In this document: piece by piece, positions 25,709 to 28,987 of the stretch
Numbering within the stretch: the stretch's first letter is position 1
Layout: each line of letters opens with the position of its first letter
NCBI GenBank assembly: GCA_047975215.1
Contig: JBKEDD010000016.1
Coordinates: 1-28,987, forward strand
DNA from: JAGRMG01 sp047975215
GTDB taxonomy: Bacteria; Pseudomonadota; Alphaproteobacteria; Rhodobacterales; Rhodobacteraceae
Reading direction: 5' to 3'
DNA length: 28,987 nucleotides
Notes under the pieces: model-generated
The model's database searches: none
What the model saw: only the letters and a program-made list of their open reading frames with translations
What the model was told of the DNA's origin: nothing
Position numbers and translations under genes: made by a program

Positions 25709-26676
25709 GTGTGATCTTCGATCACCCGCAACTGGCCCGCCAGCCATGGCAGGCGGGCGATTCCCGGCTCGATCATCTGGCTTTGCACCAGCCGGCGCAT
25801 GGTCTGGGCCACGTCGCGCGGCACCCGGTCGGCCCAGTCGGCCCCTGCGAATAGCGAGATGGTGCGCGCAAACGCCGTCAGCGGCAGCGCGTGCGCTTCT
25901 ATCTCGTCGTGAAAACGAGCGGCGCGCATATAGCCCAGCGGCGTGGTGATCGCCCAGCCGATGCGCCGCGCCACCATCGCCATGAGTGCCAGGTGGCTGC
26001 CGATCTGGAAACGGTCCTCGAACGCCAGCTTCTGACGCGCCAGATGCGCCTCGATCTGGCGGCTTATCAGTTGTTCGCGGGAATAGCGCAACAGCGGCAT
26101 CCGTGCCAGAGAGCCCATGATATCGGAGCTTTCCGCCACCGATCCGCGTGGCGTGACCAGGATGAACGGGTCGCGGACCAGCGGGTATTCGATCACGCCG
26201 TCGTGCATCTCTCCGGTGCTGGCGGCGACCGCGATGTGCAGGCGGCGGGCCTGCATCGCCTCGGATATTTCGAGACTGGGCGCGGTGATCAGCTTGAATC
26301 GGCATCGCGTCAGGCTGTCGGCCAGGATCGTCACCAGCCGCGGCGTCAGGTCGTTGTCGAAATCGTCGATCAGTCCGATGGACAGCGTGCTGAGATGCGT
26401 CAGATCCATCACCGCGAGTTCGCTCTGCGCCAGCCGCAGTTCGGACAGCACGGTTTCGGTCCGCGCGAGGAACCCCCGCCCTGCCGGGGTCAGCCGCATC
26501 GGGCGCCGGCCGTGATCCACCAGGTCCGTGCCCAGCGCGGCCTCGAGGTTGCGCATCTGCTGGGAAACCGCCGGCTGGCTCAGCCCGGTGATCTCGGCCG
26601 CCTGCGCCACGGAGCCGGTATTGGCCAGCGCCTCGAATACTTCGAGACCGCGCAGGGTCACGCCTTTCATGAGCAT
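25696..26676 (-). CDS. LysR-family transcriptional regulator
   Basis: This is a 326-residue regulator. The N-terminal winged helix-turn-helix (about residues 5-65) reads LRGLEVFEALANTGSVAQAA, then GLSQPAVSQQMRNLEAALG and RPMRLTPAGRGFL. The C-terminal part is a periplasmic-binding-like effector domain (LSIGLIDDFDNDLTPRLVTI; DPFILVTPRGS). The ligand cannot be read from the sequence. The ATG at 26676 is supported by GGGAGG (26685-26690) 8 nt upstream; a second ATG at 26670 is also possible. No target gene is divergently transcribed next to it, which is unusual for the family, so it may regulate itself and distant genes. Confidence 0.92.
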   Translation of the reverse strand: MLMKGVTLRGLEVFEALANTGSVAQAAEITGLSQPAVSQQMRNLEAALGTDLVDHGRRPMRLTPAGRGFLARTETVLSELRLAQSELAVMDLTHLSTLSIGLIDDFDNDLTPRLVTILADSLTRCRFKLITAPSLEISEAMQARRLHIAVAASTGEMHDGVIEYPLVRDPFILVTPRGSVAESSDIMGSLARMPLLRYSREQLISRQIEAHLARQKLAFEDRFQIGSHLALMAMVARRIGWAITTPLGYMRAARFHDEIEAHALPLTAFARTISLFAGADWADRVPRDVAQTMRRLVQSQMIEPGIARLPWLAGQLRVIEDHTRAD

Positions 26677-26701
26677 TCCAGCAACCTCCCCGGTTTGCCG
26701 C

Positions 26702-26730
26702 TTATTGAAACCGTGCTGCCTTTAGGTCAA
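26702..26730 (-). promoter_or_regulatory. Candidate promoter of the LysR gene
   Basis: On the minus strand TTGACC (26725-26730, in CTTGACC) is followed 17 nt later by a weak AT-rich -10 (CAATAA, 26702-26707). The -35 is good and the -10 poor. Initiation near 26695 would leave about 20 nt before the ATG. Confidence 0.45.
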
Positions 26731-26770
26731 GTAGCGATGTGGCCGGATACGGGCCGTGCCTTTCAAAAAT

Positions 26771-26794
26771 CTGAATACAGCGCCGGGTATTCGG
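26771..26794. promoter_or_regulatory. Dyad resembling a LysR-type operator
   Basis: GAATAC (26773-26778) and GTATTC (26787-26792) form a perfect inverted repeat around 8 nt, extendable by a T-G wobble and a C-G pair. The inner ATAC-N8-GTAT is close to the ATAC-N7-GTAT (T-N11-A) form of LysR boxes. It lies about 40 bp upstream of the LysR gene's -35. The remaining 378-bp gap up to 27054 contains no convincing gene. Confidence 0.4.
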
Positions 26795-27054
26795 CCCGAT
26801 CCGCGCGGCGGCGGGGATCGCGCTGCGCGCGATGCCTTCGGCGAGGATATTTGGGGTCAGAAGAAGACGGGGTGCGCGAAGGGGCCCGCGGGTTTTCCGG
26901 GCTAGGGTGTATGGGGCGCAAACATCCCGCGGACGCGGACGGTGCGGGGCGCGGAAGGCGCGCGGCGACGCCGGACACGTCCCGCTGATCGGGGGGCGGG
27001 GAGCCGGGCCGGGTGTTTGCCGGCAGGGCGCGCAGCGGCGGCGTTGCTATCCGA

Positions 27055-27372
27055 TCACCTGCAGGTGCGCGCGGCCAGATCTCCGAACGCCTGGTAGCGT
27101 TCCCACAATTCCGCGTCGCTGCGCCGGTCCGACTGCCGCACGACCTGGGCCTGGTGGGGATCCTTGAACCAGCGGGCGACCTTGCGCCGCTCGGTGCGGT
27201 TCAGCGTCGAATTCGCGACCTCCTGGATGCAGCCGCACATCTGCGGCGTCGCAGCGGGCCGGTTGGATTGCCGGCAGGCGCGGTCGATCACGCCCAATCC
27301 GGCGCTTGCCGGTTCGGGGGCGACCATCGACAGGGCGGCCGCGCACAGCAAGAACGACAGGAAAACCCTCAT
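27055..27372 (-). CDS. Small secreted Cys-containing protein, function unknown
   Basis: This is a 105-residue protein with a signal peptide (MRVFLSFLLCAAALSMVAPE, cleavage near ASA-GLG). The mature part has CGCIQEVANSTLNRTERRKV, FKDPHQAQVVRQSDRRSD and ELWERYQAFGDLAARTC. It contains four Cys outside the signal (33, 46, 48, 104), which could form two disulfides in the periplasm. Homologues are common in Rhodobacteraceae and are frequently labelled 'arginine transporter', but nothing in this short soluble protein supports transport. The start at 27372 has GAGG upstream and begins the signal peptide; an in-frame extension to 27825 would run antisense into lepA and is rejected. Confidence 0.78.
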   Translation of the reverse strand: MRVFLSFLLCAAALSMVAPEPASAGLGVIDRACRQSNRPAATPQMCGCIQEVANSTLNRTERRKVARWFKDPHQAQVVRQSDRRSDAELWERYQAFGDLAARTCR

Positions 27373-27599
27373 TTCGATGCCTCGTTCTGATACGGGGGGT
27401 CTTATGCCCCTTTCGGAATTCCGGACAATATGGCGCAAACCAGGGCCGGGTTCAATCGCGCGATGCCGGACCGGCGAGGCGGACCGGGCGACCCGGTGAA
27501 AAGGCACCGCCGGCACCGATGTCCGGCCGTTGCCCGAAGCCGCGGAACCGCCGGCATTTCCGAAAGTGTTGCGCCGCCCCGGGGCCCATGTGATCGCGC

Positions 27600-27628
27600 T
27601 TGACGGCTCTTGCGTTCCCATACATATC
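27600..27628 (+). promoter_or_regulatory. Candidate lepA promoter giving a near-leaderless mRNA
   Basis: TTGACG (27600-27605) in a CTTGAC context, 17-nt spacer, CATATC (27623-27628). Initiation would fall around 27635, the lepA ATG itself. No Shine-Dalgarno sequence is visible before that ATG, in agreement with leaderless translation. Confidence 0.42.
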
Positions 27629-27634
27629 CCTGCC

Positions 27635-28987
27635 ATGACCGACCTCGCGCATATCCGCAATTTCGCCATCGTCGCCCATATCGACCATGGCAAGTCCACG
27701 CTGGCAGACCGGCTGATCCAGGCGACCGGAACGGTGCAGGACCGCGACATGAAGGAGCAGCTGCTTGACGCGATGGATATCGAGCGCGAGCGCGGCATCA
27801 CCATCAAGGCCAATACCGTGCGCATCGACTACAAGGCCGATGATGGCGAGATCTATGTGCTCAACCTGATCGACACTCCCGGTCATGTCGATTTCGCCTA
27901 CGAGGTCAGCCGGTCGATGCGGGCTGTCGAAGGCTCGCTGCTGGTGGTGGACAGCACGCAGGGGGTCGAGGCGCAGACCCTGGCCAATGTCTATCAGGCG
28001 ATCGACGCCAACCACGAGATCGTGCCGGTGCTCAACAAGATCGACCTGCCGGCCAGCGATTGCGACCGCGTCGCCGAACAGATCGAGGACGTGATCGGCA
28101 TCGACGCGTCCGGCGCCATCCGGGTTTCGGCCAAGACCGGGCAGGGCATCCACGAAACGCTTCAGGCCATCGTGCAGCACCTGCCGGCCCCGAAGGGCAG
28201 CCGCGACGCGCCGCTTAAGGCGATGCTGGTGGATAGCTGGTATGACAGCTATCTCGGCGTCATCGTGCTGGTGCGGATCATGGACGGCGTGCTGAAGAAG
28301 GGCGAGCGTATCGTGATGATGCAGAACGGTTCGGTCCATCATGTCGACCGGATCGGCGTGTTCCGCCCCGCGATGCAGGTGATCGACGAACTGGGACCGG
28401 GCGAGATCGGCTTTCTCACCGCTTCGATCAAGCAGGTCCGCGACACCCGCGTCGGCGATACCATCACGCACGAAAAGAAGGGCTGCGAAGACCCCTTGCC
28501 GGGTTTCAAGCCCGCCCAGCCTGTCGTGTTCTGCGGGTTGTTCCCGGTCGATGCCTCGGAATTCGAGGATCTGCGCGATTCGATCGGGAAACTGGCGCTG
28601 AACGACGCTTCCTTCAGCTTCGAGATGGAGACCTCGGCGGCGCTGGGTTTCGGCTTTCGCTGCGGTTTCCTGGGTCTCCTGCACCTCGAGGTGATCCGCG
28701 ACCGGATCGAGCGCGAATACGATATCGACCTGATCACCACCGCGCCCAGCGTGGTCTATCACGTCTTCATGCGCGACGGGAGCATGCGCGAGTTGCACAA
28801 CCCCGCCGACATGCCCGATCTTGCGCATGTCGATCACCTGGAGGAGCCACGCATCAAGGCCACCATTCTGGTGCCCGACGAGTATCTGGGCGACGTGCTG
28901 AAACTGTGCCAGGACCGGCGCGGCATCCAGCTGGACCTGACCTATGCCGGCAGCCGCGCCATGGTGGTCTATGACCTGCCGCTGAAC
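27635..28987 (+). CDS. lepA: Translation factor LepA (elongation factor 4), 3'-truncated by window
   Basis: The first 451 codons of a protein usually near 600 residues; the reading frame is open to the last base. LepA is a ribosome-binding GTPase acting in translation and 30S assembly. Seen motifs: G1 AHIDHGKS (residues 14-21), G2 RERGITI (51-57), G3 DTPGH (80-84) and G4 NKID (134-137), then the domain II beta barrel and EF-G-like domain III. ETSAALGFGFRCGFLGLLHL is strongly diagnostic of LepA. The LepA-specific C-terminal domain is mostly outside the window. The start matches the family (MTDLAHIRNFAIVAHIDHGK). No ribosome-binding sequence is visible just upstream. Confidence 0.97.
   Translation, partial: MTDLAHIRNFAIVAHIDHGKSTLADRLIQATGTVQDRDMKEQLLDAMDIERERGITIKANTVRIDYKADDGEIYVLNLIDTPGHVDFAYEVSRSMRAVEGSLLVVDSTQGVEAQTLANVYQAIDANHEIVPVLNKIDLPASDCDRVAEQIEDVIGIDASGAIRVSAKTGQGIHETLQAIVQHLPAPKGSRDAPLKAMLVDSWYDSYLGVIVLVRIMDGVLKKGERIVMMQNGSVHHVDRIGVFRPAMQVIDELGPGEIGFLTASIKQVRDTRVGDTITHEKKGCEDPLPGFKPAQPVVFCGLFPVDASEFEDLRDSIGKLALNDASFSFEMETSAALGFGFRCGFLGLLHLEVIRDRIEREYDIDLITTAPSVVYHVFMRDGSMRELHNPADMPDLAHVDHLEEPRIKATILVPDEYLGDVLKLCQDRRGIQLDLTYAGSRAMVVYDLPLN

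Noticed and set aside
26832..27167. Possible small divergent gene upstream of the LysR gene
   Set aside because: The translation is almost entirely Arg/Gly/Ala, there is no ribosome site, and the 3' part runs antisense into the 27055-27372 gene.
27452..28837. Long open frame of 461 codons on the minus strand across lepA
   Set aside because: It is antisense to the strongly conserved lepA and shows His/Asp-rich low-information sequence with no recognisable domain.

Overview
The window is a GC-rich chromosomal segment of an alphaproteobacterium, most likely from the Rhodobacteraceae/Paracoccaceae (Rhodobacter-Roseobacter) group. This placement is inferred from gene content and neighbourhoods: pccA next to a single-chain methylmalonyl-CoA mutase, a perM-hdaA-ppx block, a short prolyl-tRNA synthetase, a single lolC/E-type permease followed by lolD, and several small secreted proteins typical of this family. 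I saw no rRNA, tRNA, insertion sequence, phage gene, CRISPR array or plasmid function. The gene content is dense and looks like ordinary core chromosome.

Region 1 (1-5295) is propionate assimilation. The 3' two thirds of pccA (biotin-carrying subunit of propionyl-CoA carboxylase) is followed by an opposing gene for a secreted DUF4174 protein, a sulfotransferase-like gene, and methylmalonyl-CoA mutase, whose start overlaps the end of the sulfotransferase-like gene. The mutase's GTPase chaperone meaB lies about 17 kb away (22198-23169). Region 2 (5519-8757) is a rightward run: a glyoxalase-like protein with a TTG start, a GNAT acetyltransferase, a soluble TerB-DnaJ protein, an endonuclease/exonuclease/phosphatase-family protein, and a small secreted protein.

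Region 3 (8791-12184) is a leftward operon, perM-hdaA-ppx: a PerM-type membrane protein, a DnaA-regulating Hda homologue with a clamp-binding motif, and exopolyphosphatase. The polyphosphate kinase gene I would expect between hdaA and ppx is absent. Region 4 (12358-16453) has proS, a strong hairpin terminator, an unrecognised small gene, and lolC-lolD for lipoprotein release.

Region 5 (16533-19511) is the most unusual part. Three tandem genes encode clearly paralogous small c-type cytochromes: lipoprotein, soluble, lipoprotein. An FNR-type box lies upstream of the first. They face a lipoprotein with a zinc-protease HELTH motif and a PaaI-type thioesterase. No dehydrogenase or oxidase partner is encoded beside them.

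Region 6 (19612-28987) holds hrpB divergent from meaB, rpmB (ribosomal protein L28), a DUF2946-like/PCuAC copper-handling pair, a class III-type sirtuin, a LysR regulator with a possible operator upstream, a small secreted cysteine-containing protein, and the first 451 codons of lepA, which runs off the window. The strongest leads for new biology are the cytochrome trio with its FNR box, the missing ppk, the candidate leaderless lepA transcript, and the LysR-type dyad with no divergent partner gene.
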